This document shows positions 36,078-45,400 of a DNA stretch of 64,000 nucleotides, one piece after another. Made by a program: the position numbers and the translations under genes. This DNA comes from Massilia agilis. Lineage in GTDB: Bacteria > Pseudomonadota > Gammaproteobacteria > Burkholderiales > Burkholderiaceae_D. The stretch spans positions 992,001 to 1,056,000 of the forward strand of contig NZ_JANUHB010000002.1 in the NCBI RefSeq assembly GCF_024756255.1. Direction: 5' to 3'. Below the pieces are notes generated by a model that worked only from the letters and a program-made list of their open reading frames with translations, was not told the DNA's origin and ran no database searches. Numbering within the stretch: the stretch's first letter is position 1; each line of letters opens with the position of its first letter.

Positions 36078-38240
36078 ATGAACGCGACGTTGAATAAACG
36101 GCTGCTGGCGGTCGCCATTGCAGCTACCCTCCCCTGCCATGCCGCCCTTGCTGGCAACGATCAAGCCAATCTCCCGAAAGTCACCATCACCGGCACCAAG
36201 GCCGACGTGACGCAAGTGGATGTGAGCCGGGCCGGCTTTCCCACCGATACCGCAGGCCTGCTGCAGCAAGTCCCCGGCATGAGCATCGTCAGCGGCGGCG
36301 GCGTCTCGGGCTTGCCTTCGATGCGCGGCCTGGCGGACGACCGCCTGCGCATCCAGGTCGATGGCATGGACATCGTGTCGGCCTGCGCCAACCACATGAA
36401 CCCGGCCCTGTCGTACATCGCGCCCTCGCAGGTGGACTCGGTGCAGGTGCTGGCCGGGATCACGCCGGTCAGCGCCGGCGGCGACAGCATCGGCGGCACC
36501 ATCCGTGTGCGCTCGGCCGACCCGCGCTTCGCGGCGCCGGGCGCGGAACTGCTGAAAGAGGGCCAGGCCGCCCTGTTCTACCGGTCGAACGGCAACGTAC
36601 GCGACGCCAGCCTGTCGGCCACCCTCGCCACCGAACGATTCTCCGCCACCTACAGCGGCGAATCGGTCAAGTCCGACAACTACCACGCGGGTGGCGACTT
36701 CAAGCCGGCCACCACGCCCGCGATCCCGCGCGCGCTGCCGCACGATGAAGTCGGCTCCTCGGCCTACGAATCGCGCAATCAGTCGGTGACCCTCGCCGTG
36801 CGTAGCGAACAGCGCCTGGTCGAACTGCGCATGGGCATGCAGCACATCCCTTACGAGGGTTTTGCGAACCAGCGCATGGACCTGACGCGCAACGACAGCC
36901 AGCAGTTCAACCTGCGCCTGCAGGAGCGCCACGACTGGGGCACGCTTGAAGCGCGCGCCTACCACGAGCACACGCGCCACGGCATGAACTTCGGCGACGA
37001 CAAGCTGTACTGGTACGGCGCCAAGTCGGACATCCCCGGCATGCCGATGGAGACGGAAGGCCGCAACACCGGCCTGTCCGCCAAGGCCAGCGTGAAGCTG
37101 TCCGATCCCGACCTGCTGCGCATCGGCGCCGAGTACCAGCGCTACCGCCTGAACGACTGGTGGCCGCCGTCGGGCGGCGGCATGGCGCCGGACACTTTCT
37201 GGAACATCCGCGACGGCCAGCGCGACCGCCTGGCGGCCTACGCAGAATGGGACCGCCGCTGGAGCCCCGAGTGGTTCAGCCAGTTCGGCATCCGCGGCGA
37301 GAACGTGACCAGCGACGCCGGCGCGGTGCAGGGCTACAGTGCGGCCTATGCCACGGACGCCAAGGCGTTCAACGACCAGGACCGCCATCGTAAAGACCAC
37401 AATCTCGACCTGACCGCACAGGCGCGCTACGCGCCGGACCGCGACGCCACCTACAAATTCGGCTACGCCCGCAAGACGCGCTCGCCCAACCTGTACGAAC
37501 GCTACAGCTGGTCCACGGGCGGCATGGCCATGAACATGGTGAACATCGCCGGCGACGGCAATGGCTATGTCGGCGACGTCAACCTGAGGCCGGAGGTCGC
37601 GCACACCGTCACCGCCAGCGCCGACTGGCACGACGAGGCGCAGGAACGCTGGTTCGTCACGGTCGCGCCCTACTACACCTACGTGAAGGACTACGTGGAC
37701 GCGCGCTGCCTCACCGCACAGTGCGCGCGCAACGCGTTTGTCTTCCTGCGCTTTGCGAACCAGGATGCGCGGCTGTACGGCGCCGAGTTCTCGGGCCGCG
37801 CACTGCTGGCCCGCGGCGCCTACGGCAACCTGAGCGCGAGCGGCCTCGTGAACTACGTGGTCGGCAAGAACAAGACCACGGGCGACAACCTGTACAACAT
37901 CGCGCCGCTCAACGCGCGCCTGTCGCTGGTGCACCAGCTGGGCGCGTGGAGCAACACGATGGAGCTGCAGGCGACGGCGGCCAAGGACCGCGTCTCGCAG
38001 CTGCGCAATGAGCTCAAGACGGGCGGTTTTGCGCTGCTCAACCTGCGCACCAGCTACGCGTGGAAGCACGTGCAGCTCGATGCCGGCGTGGAGAACCTGT
38101 TCGATCGCCGCTACGACCTGCCGCTCGGCGGCGCCTACGTCGGCCAGGGCCGCACGATGTCGCAATCGGGCACGCCGTACGGGATCGCCGTGCCGGGCAT
38201 GGGCCGCTCGGTGTACGCAGGGCTCACGTTCAAGCTCTGA
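36078..38240 (+). CDS. oprC: TonB-dependent copper receptor, OprC/NosA type
   Basis: A 720-residue outer-membrane receptor. The signal peptide ends near residue 26 (ALAGNDQ). The plug domain contains KVTITGTKADVTQVDV and GLLQQVPGMSIVSGG; the barrel ends GRSVYAGLTFKL. The OprC-type copper ligands are present: Cys103 and Met107 within DIVSACANHMNPAL, the CxxxM site known in P. aeruginosa OprC. Such receptors bring copper into the periplasm using TonB-ExbB-ExbD energy; an exbB-exbD pair lies further right in this window. It starts at ATG 36078 and follows a small His/Cys-rich protein. Confidence 0.9.
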   Translation: MNATLNKRLLAVAIAATLPCHAALAGNDQANLPKVTITGTKADVTQVDVSRAGFPTDTAGLLQQVPGMSIVSGGGVSGLPSMRGLADDRLRIQVDGMDIVSACANHMNPALSYIAPSQVDSVQVLAGITPVSAGGDSIGGTIRVRSADPRFAAPGAELLKEGQAALFYRSNGNVRDASLSATLATERFSATYSGESVKSDNYHAGGDFKPATTPAIPRALPHDEVGSSAYESRNQSVTLAVRSEQRLVELRMGMQHIPYEGFANQRMDLTRNDSQQFNLRLQERHDWGTLEARAYHEHTRHGMNFGDDKLYWYGAKSDIPGMPMETEGRNTGLSAKASVKLSDPDLLRIGAEYQRYRLNDWWPPSGGGMAPDTFWNIRDGQRDRLAAYAEWDRRWSPEWFSQFGIRGENVTSDAGAVQGYSAAYATDAKAFNDQDRHRKDHNLDLTAQARYAPDRDATYKFGYARKTRSPNLYERYSWSTGGMAMNMVNIAGDGNGYVGDVNLRPEVAHTVTASADWHDEAQERWFVTVAPYYTYVKDYVDARCLTAQCARNAFVFLRFANQDARLYGAEFSGRALLARGAYGNLSASGLVNYVVGKNKTTGDNLYNIAPLNARLSLVHQLGAWSNTMELQATAAKDRVSQLRNELKTGGFALLNLRTSYAWKHVQLDAGVENLFDRRYDLPLGGAYVGQGRTMSQSGTPYGIAVPGMGRSVYAGLTFKL

Positions 38241-38309
38241 TGCGCTTGCGCCGGGCTGGCAGCCGCCGGCCCGGTTAGTCGGCGGGAATGTGGATCTTCG
38301 CCTTGATGG

Positions 38310-38512
38310 GTGGGTGAAGAGGTTCGCGTAAATGAGGATCGCGATGGCCGCCGCCATCCAGTAAGGCGGATGATGGCGCACGCGCAGGTCGAACAAACGC
38401 CAGGCCTGCACGATGAGATCCCGAAGTACAAGAACTCGATGGCGGCGCGCCGCAGCCTGCCCATGTGCCGGGGCCGGGCGTCCATCAACATCGTGTCCAG
38501 TGCAGCGAGCAT
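38310..38512 (-). pseudogene. DUF817-like membrane protein remnant
   Basis: Between the EAL gene and oprC two minus-strand frames give short membrane-like pieces: RLRRAAIEFLYFG (38470-38420) in one frame and VQAWRLFDLRVRHHPPYWM followed by IAILIYANLFTH (38415-38310) in another. They abut at 38420 and match the start and an inner part of DUF817-type membrane proteins, so the gene seems to have lost its middle and its end. Neither frame has a sensible stop. The family match is from memory of the pattern. Confidence 0.45.
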
Positions 38513-38539
38513 GGAAGAAGTTCAGGCTGGCGCCGCCAA

Positions 38540-39316
38540 TCAATCCCACGCCGCAGGATCGATGACGCCCGCCGCGCGCAGCGCGGGTTTGCCGAACAGG
38601 TAGCCCTGCATCAGGCCCACGCCCGCGTCGCACAGGAAGTCGCGCTCCGCACGCGTCTCGATGCCCTCCGCGAGCACGCGGATACCAAGCTCCGCGCTCA
38701 TCGTAATCACGCCCTTGACGATCGCCTGCTTCGGCTTGCTGGCGTCGATGCCGCGCACCAGTCCCATGTCCAGCTTGATGATGTCCGGCTGGTACTCCGC
38801 CAGCAGGTCCAGGCCAGCATAGCCCGCGCCGAAGTCGTCGATCGCGGTGGAAAAGCCGAAGCGGTGGTATTCGCGGAAGATGTTCACCAGGTGCGGCCGG
38901 TCCTGCACCTTCTCGCCTTCGGTCACCTCGAAGATGATGTGCTCGATCGGGAAGCCGTATTCGCGCGCCGCCGCAAAGGTGCTCTGGATGCAGGCCGCGG
39001 GCTGGTACACGGCATTGGGCAGGAAGTTGATCGACAAGCGCTCGCGAATGCCCAGCTCGGCCGCGCCCTTGATGGCCTGCACGCGGCAAGCCTGGTCGAA
39101 CTGGTAGCGGTTGTCGTCCGTCACCCGCGACAGCACCGACCACGCGCCCTCGCCGTTCGGGCCGCGCACCAGCGCCTCGTGCGCGAAGATCGTGCGCGTC
39201 TGGACGTCAACGATGGGCTGGTAGGCGAACGTGAACTCGAAGTCGAGCGGCGGCGCGGTTTTGCATTTGCCGCAGGCGCGGGATTCTGGCGAGACTTCAG
39301 GCTGGATGGGAGTCAT
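38540..39316 (-). CDS. EAL domain cyclic-di-GMP phosphodiesterase-like protein
   Basis: A 258-residue stand-alone EAL protein. Motifs are intact: the EAL core HEALVRG, NFLPNA, EVTEGE, DDFGAGYAGLDLL, KLDMGLVRG and EGIET, which supply metal ligands and the catalytic glutamate. It lacks GGDEF or sensor domains, but has a short N-terminal CGKC pair (residues 15-18), unusual and perhaps metal-binding. It would hydrolyse cyclic-di-GMP and could influence exopolysaccharide production in this organism. It is a single gene followed by a membrane-protein remnant. Confidence 0.87.
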   Translation of the reverse strand: MTPIQPEVSPESRACGKCKTAPPLDFEFTFAYQPIVDVQTRTIFAHEALVRGPNGEGAWSVLSRVTDDNRYQFDQACRVQAIKGAAELGIRERLSINFLPNAVYQPAACIQSTFAAAREYGFPIEHIIFEVTEGEKVQDRPHLVNIFREYHRFGFSTAIDDFGAGYAGLDLLAEYQPDIIKLDMGLVRGIDASKPKQAIVKGVITMSAELGIRVLAEGIETRAERDFLCDAGVGLMQGYLFGKPALRAAGVIDPAAWD

Positions 39317-39390
39317 GGACGCGGCAGTTGGGGGAAATGGCCTAGTATCCTCTATTTCAAAAGCTCAAGCCACACGCGTGCCCGTCAGGT

Positions 39391-39897
39391 TCAGGCCTTG
39401 TCGTTGGCATCGAGGCGCCGCTTCATCTGCGATAGCAGCTCGATCAGCCGGGCCTTGTCCTCCCCCGGCACGCCCTCCAGCAGTTCCTCGATCCAGCGCT
39501 CGTGCACCGCGGCCATCTCGCCGAACGCACGGCGGCCTTCTTCGGTGAGCTTGACCGCATAGGCGCGCCGGTCCCTGGGATCGGGCACGCGCACGACCAG
39601 CTTTTCCTGCTCCAGCTGGTCGGTGATGCCGGTGACGTTGCCGCCGGTGACCATCATGCGTTTGGATAGCTCGCCCATGCGCAGCCCGTCGGGGTGGCGT
39701 TCGAGCTGCGCCATCAGGTCAAAGCGCGGCAGCGTGATGCCGAAGCTGGCGCGCAGCCGGCTGCGGATCTCGTTCTCGATGCGCACCGTGCAGGAGAGCA
39801 TGCGCAGCCACAGCTTGAGCGACTGGTGGTGTTCGTGGGTGAGGCGGCTGGCCAGGTCCAGTGCGCCGTCATCGTCATCCCGCTCGTCGTCCGCCAT
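39391..39897 (-). CDS. MarR family transcriptional regulator
   Basis: A 168-residue winged-helix repressor. Helices around SLKLWLRMLSCTVRIEN, the recognition part MGELSKRMMVTGGNVTGITDQLE and the wing VVRVPDPRDRRAYAVKLTEEG are classic MarR. It is the second gene after the acyl-CoA ligase, six bases after its stop, so it is likely co-transcribed and may repress the pair through the inverted repeat at 41553-41584. MarR proteins often sense aromatic acids or their CoA thioesters. Confidence 0.9.
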   Translation of the reverse strand: MADDERDDDDGALDLASRLTHEHHQSLKLWLRMLSCTVRIENEIRSRLRASFGITLPRFDLMAQLERHPDGLRMGELSKRMMVTGGNVTGITDQLEQEKLVVRVPDPRDRRAYAVKLTEEGRRAFGEMAAVHERWIEELLEGVPGEDKARLIELLSQMKRRLDANDKA

Positions 39898-39903
39898 CTC
39901 GCC

Positions 39904-41538
39904 TCACTCGAGTGCCTCATCCCGTAGTTTGAAACGCTGCAGCTTTCCGGTCTCCGTGCGCGGCAGCTTGTCCCTGAATTTTACCGAACGCGGGTATTTG
40001 TAGGGAGCGATCTGCTGTTTGACGAAGTCCTGCAGGGCGCACACCAGCGCGTCGGACGGTTCGAATCCGGCCTTGAGCACCACATGCGCCTCGACCAGCT
40101 GCCCGCGTTCCTCGTCGGGCCGGCCGATCACGCCGCATTCGGCCACCGCAGGATGGCGCAGCAGCGCCTCTTCGACCTCGGGGCCGGCGATGTTGTAGCC
40201 GGCCGAGATGATCATGTCGTCGGTGCGCGAGCGGTAGTAGAAATAGCCGTCGGCGTCCATTTCGTAGGCGTCGCCGGTCAGGTTCCAGCCGTCGCGCACG
40301 TACTGGCGCTGGCGCGGGTCGGCCAGGTAGCGGCAGCCGGTTGGCCCCTTGATCGCCAGCCGCCCGATCACGCCGGGACCTACGCGCTGGCCGTCCTTGT
40401 CGAGGATGCAGGCCTGGTAGCCGGGCAGCGGCTTGCCAGTCGCGCCGGGGCGAATGTCGGCGCCCGCCGCCGAGATGAAGATGTGGAGGATCTCGGTGGC
40501 GCCGATCCCGTCGATCATGTCAAGGCCGCTCGCCTCGCGCCAGGCGTCGCGGGTAGCCAATGGCAGCGCCTCGCCGGCCGACACGGTGCGCGTCAGGCTG
40601 GTCAGGTCATGGCGCGCGGCCAGCGGCGCCATCTGGCGGTAGAAGGTGGGCGCGGTAAAGCACACGGTGGCGCGGTGCTGTTCGATTGCCGCCAGCAGGG
40701 ATTCGGGCGTGAGCTTTTCGAGCAGGATTGCGCTCGCGCCCACGCGCAGCGGGAACAGCAGCAGTCCGCCCAGGCCAAAGGTGAATGCGAGCGGCGGCGT
40801 GCCAATGAAGACGTCATCAAGGCGCGAGCGCAGCACATGCGGCGGAAAGCAGTCGCAAATGGCCAGCACGTCGCGGTGAAAGTGCATCGTCCCCTTGGGC
40901 ACGCCGGTGGTGCCCGAGGTGAAGCTGATCAGGCAAACGTCGTCGGCCGAGGTGTCGACCGCGTCGAACGGCTCGCCGTGGCGCCGCATCAGCGCATCCA
41001 GCGCTTGTGCATCGGCCGCGTCGCCGAACAGCAGCACCGGCGGGCATTGGTCCAGGGCGTCCAGTTCGGCGCGCAAGGCGGTGGCGCACAGGACCGCGTC
41101 GACCCTGGCCTTGTCGATGATCTTGCCCAGCTCGGCGGCGCGCAGCAGCGGCATGGTGGGCACGGCGATCAGGCCGGCCTTCTGCACGGCCAGGATGCAG
41201 GCGGCCATCATCGGGCAGTTGGCGCCGCGCAGCAGGACGCGGTTGCCGGTGACGAGCTTCAGGTCGCGCCGCAGGACGTGGGCGATGCGGTCGATGCGGT
41301 CAAGCAGGTTGCGATAGGTCCAGCGCTCGTTGGCGCCGACCAGCGCAGTGCGCTCGCCCCACCCTTTGGCGATGGCGGCGTCGACCAGTTCGGCCACGCA
41401 GTTCAGGCGTTCGGGGTACTGCAGGCCGGGCAGGTCGAACAGGAAGTCGGGCCACTCGTCAAACGGCGGCAGGTTGGCGCGGGCAAAGCCGTCCACGTAG
41501 GCGGAGGGACTCAAGTCTGCAGCGGTCAAGCGTGTCAT
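39904..41538 (-). CDS. Benzoate/2-aminobenzoate-CoA ligase-like AMP-forming acyl-CoA synthetase
   Basis: A 544-residue adenylate-forming enzyme converting a carboxylic acid, ATP and CoA to an acyl-CoA. The AMP-binding motif is SFTSGTTGVPKGTMHFHRD (about 205), with YEMDADGYFYYRSRTDDMI and GYNIAGPEVEEALL (A5-A8 core region) and the catalytic lysine in LPRTETGKLQRFKL at the C-terminus. The N-terminal PPFDEWPDFLFDLPGLQYPERLN segment is typical of the benzoate and 2-aminobenzoate-CoA ligase group. It starts at ATG 41538 with a 98-bp upstream gap carrying an inverted repeat. The precise acid is inferred; it belongs to aromatic degradation. Confidence 0.85.
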   Translation of the reverse strand: MTRLTAADLSPSAYVDGFARANLPPFDEWPDFLFDLPGLQYPERLNCVAELVDAAIAKGWGERTALVGANERWTYRNLLDRIDRIAHVLRRDLKLVTGNRVLLRGANCPMMAACILAVQKAGLIAVPTMPLLRAAELGKIIDKARVDAVLCATALRAELDALDQCPPVLLFGDAADAQALDALMRRHGEPFDAVDTSADDVCLISFTSGTTGVPKGTMHFHRDVLAICDCFPPHVLRSRLDDVFIGTPPLAFTFGLGGLLLFPLRVGASAILLEKLTPESLLAAIEQHRATVCFTAPTFYRQMAPLAARHDLTSLTRTVSAGEALPLATRDAWREASGLDMIDGIGATEILHIFISAAGADIRPGATGKPLPGYQACILDKDGQRVGPGVIGRLAIKGPTGCRYLADPRQRQYVRDGWNLTGDAYEMDADGYFYYRSRTDDMIISAGYNIAGPEVEEALLRHPAVAECGVIGRPDEERGQLVEAHVVLKAGFEPSDALVCALQDFVKQQIAPYKYPRSVKFRDKLPRTETGKLQRFKLRDEALE

Positions 41539-41552
41539 GGACGCCCCGTGAA

Positions 41553-41584
41553 AAAGTATCGGCCGAGAACCCGGGAGATACTTT
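41553..41584 (-). promoter_or_regulatory. Candidate MarR operator upstream of the CoA ligase
   Basis: A perfect 8-bp inverted repeat, AAAGTATC (41553-41560) and GATACTTT (41577-41584), is spaced by 16 bp and lies 15 bp upstream of the ligase start. It fits an operator for the co-encoded MarR repressor. Confidence 0.5.
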
Positions 41585-41636
41585 AAATCTAAACAATCTG
41601 CTCAGCAAGCGGATTTGTGCGGGGCTTGTCCTTTCA

Positions 41637-42359
41637 TCAGGAAGCGGCCAGCGCGCGCGCCAGCTCGCTCTGGCGCAGCGCGCTCTGGCGGGCCTTGTCC
41701 AGCGCGGGCTCGACTTCGCATGGCAACAGCGGGGCGTCCTGCGCTTCGAGCGCCTCGAACGCGGCGGCGGCGCCCAGCAGCCCGAGCGTGCTGCAGCCTT
41801 CGCGCAGGCGCGCCAGCTGCGCACGCGCTTCCGCGGTTTCGCCGCAGGCGAGCAGCTGCTCGATCAAGGGGCTGGCGGCCACCAGCTGCTTGTGCAGGCC
41901 GCCCAGATAGAGCAACAGCCGGTTGGCGTCAATGCCAAGCCGGCGCACGGTTTGCGCAGCCAGCTCGTCGCCGCCGTCCGCCGGTTCCTGCAGGCCGGCC
42001 AGCAAGGCGCGCACTTCTTCCACCTGGAACGGCTTGACCAGGTAGGCGTTGGCGCCCATGTCGCTGGCCTGGTCGGCGACGCTGCCCTCGCTGGCGGCGG
42101 AGGCGAGCACGAAAGGCATGTGCGCAAGCTGCGGATCGGCCTTCACGCGCGCCAGCAGTTCCGTGCCCGACAGGTGCGGCATGCGCAGGTCGCAGAAGGT
42201 GATCGCGGGCCGCAGGCCGCCTTCGAGCTGGCGCCAGGCGTCCTCGCCGTCCTCGGCTTCGTGGACTTCGAAATGTCCGCTGGTGTCGACCAGGTGCATG
42301 AGCACCATCCGCGACACGACGTCGTCGTCCACCACCAAGACCTTCATCCGATCGCTCAT
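41637..42359 (-). CDS. Response regulator with degenerate HPt-like tail
   Basis: A 240-residue cytoplasmic protein. Residues 6-125 are a receiver domain: VLVVDDDVVSRM acid pocket, phosphorylation site Asp57 in ITFCDLRMPHL, and conserved Lys109 in YLVKPF. No DNA-binding or enzymatic output follows. Residues 140-230 are helical and look like an HPt domain, but at the usual histidine position (before LREGCSTLG) an arginine (Arg184) is found. It lies 60 bp after the end of the giant hybrid kinase and reads the same way, so it is likely its partner. Confidence 0.85.
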   Translation of the reverse strand: MSDRMKVLVVDDDVVSRMVLMHLVDTSGHFEVHEAEDGEDAWRQLEGGLRPAITFCDLRMPHLSGTELLARVKADPQLAHMPFVLASAASEGSVADQASDMGANAYLVKPFQVEEVRALLAGLQEPADGGDELAAQTVRRLGIDANRLLLYLGGLHKQLVAASPLIEQLLACGETAEARAQLARLREGCSTLGLLGAAAAFEALEAQDAPLLPCEVEPALDKARQSALRQSELARALAAS

Positions 42360-42419
42360 GCGCGTCTCCCGCTTTCTGTCACACCATTATACCGGCTGGC
42401 CCCGCCGCAGCCGGGCACC

Positions 42420-45400
42420 TCACGTGCATGCCCCGGCAAACGCGTCGAGCATCTCGGCCAGTTGCGGTAACGCGGCGTCCAGTGCCGTCCAGTCGCCATT
42501 GTCGGCGGCCGCTTCCAGTTCCGCGCACAGCTGGTTGAGCGCGATCTCGCCCAAGTAGGCGGCGCTGCCGCGCAGGCCGTGCAGCAGCAGCGCGCAGGCT
42601 TCGCCGTCGCGGCGCGCCAGCGCGTCGTTCAGCTCGCCCCGGCGGCGCGGCAAATCGGCGGCAAACGCAGCGCGCACGCGCTCGCGCAGGTCGCCGCCGC
42701 CCTTCGGTCCGTGTCCGGCCGCCTCGGCCAGCGGAGCCGGTCCGGTGAACACGCCGAACATGGCATCCAGTTCGGCCGTGCTGGGCGGCTTGGCCGCCGC
42801 CGGCGACAGCGGTTCGAGCGCGATCCCGCGCGCAAGCTGCACGCCGATCGCGCGCGTCAGCTTGGCGTGCAGCGAGTCCTCGTCGATCGGCTTGCTCAGG
42901 AAGCCGTCCATGCCGCTGGCAAGATAGCGCGAGCGGTCTTCCTCGCTCGCATTGGCGGTCAGCGCGACGATCATCACCTGCGGGTCGAGCACCGGGCTGC
43001 CCGGCTCGCCGCCGGCGCGGATCAGGCGCGCGGCCGTGATGCCGTCCATCTCGGGCATGCGGCCGTCCATCAGGATCAGGTCGTAGCGCTTGCGCGTGCA
43101 CGCGTCCAGCGCCTGGCGCCCGTTTTCGGCGATATCGACCTCGTGCCCCAGCTCCTCGAGCATGGTGCGGATGATGATCTGGTTGGTCGGGAAGTCTTCG
43201 GCGCACAGCACCTTGAGCTTGTGCGTATGCGGCGCGCGCGGGGCACGCGGCTCCTGCGGCGGGCGCACGCCGTCGGCCAGCGGCAGCACGAAGGTGAAGG
43301 TGCTGCCCTCCCCTTCGGTGCTCTCGACGCTGATCCAGCCGCCCATCAGCTGCACCAGCTGGCGGCAGATGGCCAGCCCCAGTCCGGTGCCGCCGTAGCG
43401 GCGCGTGGTGGTGCTGTCGGCCTGTTCGAACTTCTGGAAGATGCGCGGCAGCGCTTCGGCGGCGATGCCGATGCCGGTGTCCTGCACCGAGAACCGGATC
43501 ATGTTGCGGCCCTGCGCGTCGGCCACCTGGTCTTCAAGCCGGCGCTCGACGCACAGCCTGACCATGCCCTCGTTGGTGAACTTGAAGGCGTTGCCGACCA
43601 GGTTGACCAGCACCTGGCGCAGCCGCGTCGGGTCGCCCACCACGAAGCGCGGCAGGCCAGGCGCCAGCTCGATCGCAAAGTCCACGCCGCACACGGCGGC
43701 CTGCTCCTCGAACAGGCTGACCACGTTCTCGATGGTGGCGTCGAGCGCGAAGTCGATGTTCTCGATGGTGAGCTTGCCGGCCTCGATCTTGGAAAAGTCG
43801 AGCAGGTCGTTGATGATCGACAGCAGCGATTGCGCGTTGGCCTGGCCGCGCACGATCTGCTCGCGCGTGGCGTCCTTGAGCTGGGCGTCGCGCAGCGCAA
43901 AGCCGAGCATGCCGATCACGCCGGCCAGCGGGGTGCGCATCTCGTGGCTCATGTTGGCCAGGAATTCGGACTTCTGGCGCGTCGCGTCCTCGGCGCGCTG
44001 CTTGGCCAGCCGCAGCCGCTCCTCGTTCTCGTGCAGCGCGCGGTTGGCCTGCGCCAGCTCGTGGGTATTCTGGCGCACCTGCTGTTCCTGCTCGCGCAGC
44101 TCCTGTGTCTGGCGCTCGAGCAGCCGGTTCTGCAGTTCGATCTCCTCGGTGCGCGCGCTGACCTGGCGCTCCAGCAGCTCCTTCTGGCGGCGCAGGCCCG
44201 ACAGGCGCGCGAGGATGATCCCGTAGGTGACGCCCGCCAGCAGGATCACGCCCAGGACGCGGAACCACCAGGTCTTCCAGTACGGCGGCTCGATGATGAT
44301 TTCGAGCGAGGCCGGGGTGTCGCTCCAGACCCCGTCCTTGTTCGCGGCACGCACCCGGAACACGTAGTAGCCGGGGTCCAGGTTTGTGTAGGTCGCAAAG
44401 CGCTTGCCGGCATCGGTGCTGACCCAGTCCTGGTCGAAGTTCTCCAGCCTGTAGGCGAAGCGGTTGCGCTGCGGCGCGGCGAAGTGCAGCGCCGAGAATT
44501 CGAGCGAGAAGATCGATTCGCCGGCCGACAGCGTAATGCGCTTGGCCTGCTCGATCGGGCCGGACAAGAGGCCCGGATGGACCTGCGCGATCGGCTGGTT
44601 GAAGATCTGGAAGCCCGTGATGACGGCGCGCGGCGCAATGCTGTTGTCGTGGATCTCGCGCGGGTTGAACGCGGTCATGCCGTTGAAGCCGCCGAAGTAC
44701 AGGGTCCCGTCGGGCATCGCCAGCGCCGACCCGTCGAAGTAGGCGCCGTCCGTGGTGCCGTCGGCCGCACCGTAATTGCGCCAGGCGCCGGTGGCCGGGT
44801 CCAGGCACGACAGGCCGATGCTGGTGCTGGCCCAGATGCGGCCGTCCTGGTCTTCCAGCATGGCTGCCACGTCGTCGTTGGCCAGGCCTTCGTTGGACGT
44901 GTAGCGCACGAAGCTGATCTTGCCGTCCTTGCCTTCGACCATGCGGTTCAGCCCCACCGCGGTGCCGACCCACAGGTTGCCCTTGCGGTCTTCCAGCAGG
45001 TAGTGGACTTCGTCGTGCGACAGCGTGGACGGGTCGGCGTCATCGTGGCGGAAGTGGCGGAACTTGCCGGTGGCGCGGTCGAGCAGGCTCAGGCCGCCGA
45101 ACGAGCCGACCCAGAACCTGCCGCGGCTGTCCTCGAGCACCGGGCGCACCGTGTTGTCCGACAGCGTGGCCGGGTCGGACGGGTCGCGCCGGTAGGTGGT
45201 CAGCTTGCCGCTCGCCGGGTCGAGCCGGTGCAGGCCGCCGGTCGTCGAGATCCAGAGGATGCCCTCGCGGTCGGTGCGCATGAACCGCACGGTATTGGCA
45301 TTGGTATTGCCCGGCACCAGCACGTGCCGGGTGAAGCGGCCGGTGGCCGGGTCGAAGCGCGTGACGCCGGTGTTCGCCCCGATCCACAACACGCCGTTCT

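Noticed and set aside
36015-39143. Long minus-strand open frame across oprC and the EAL gene
   Set aside because: It crosses two real genes and has no coherent domain; a part of it only catches the DUF817-like remnant.
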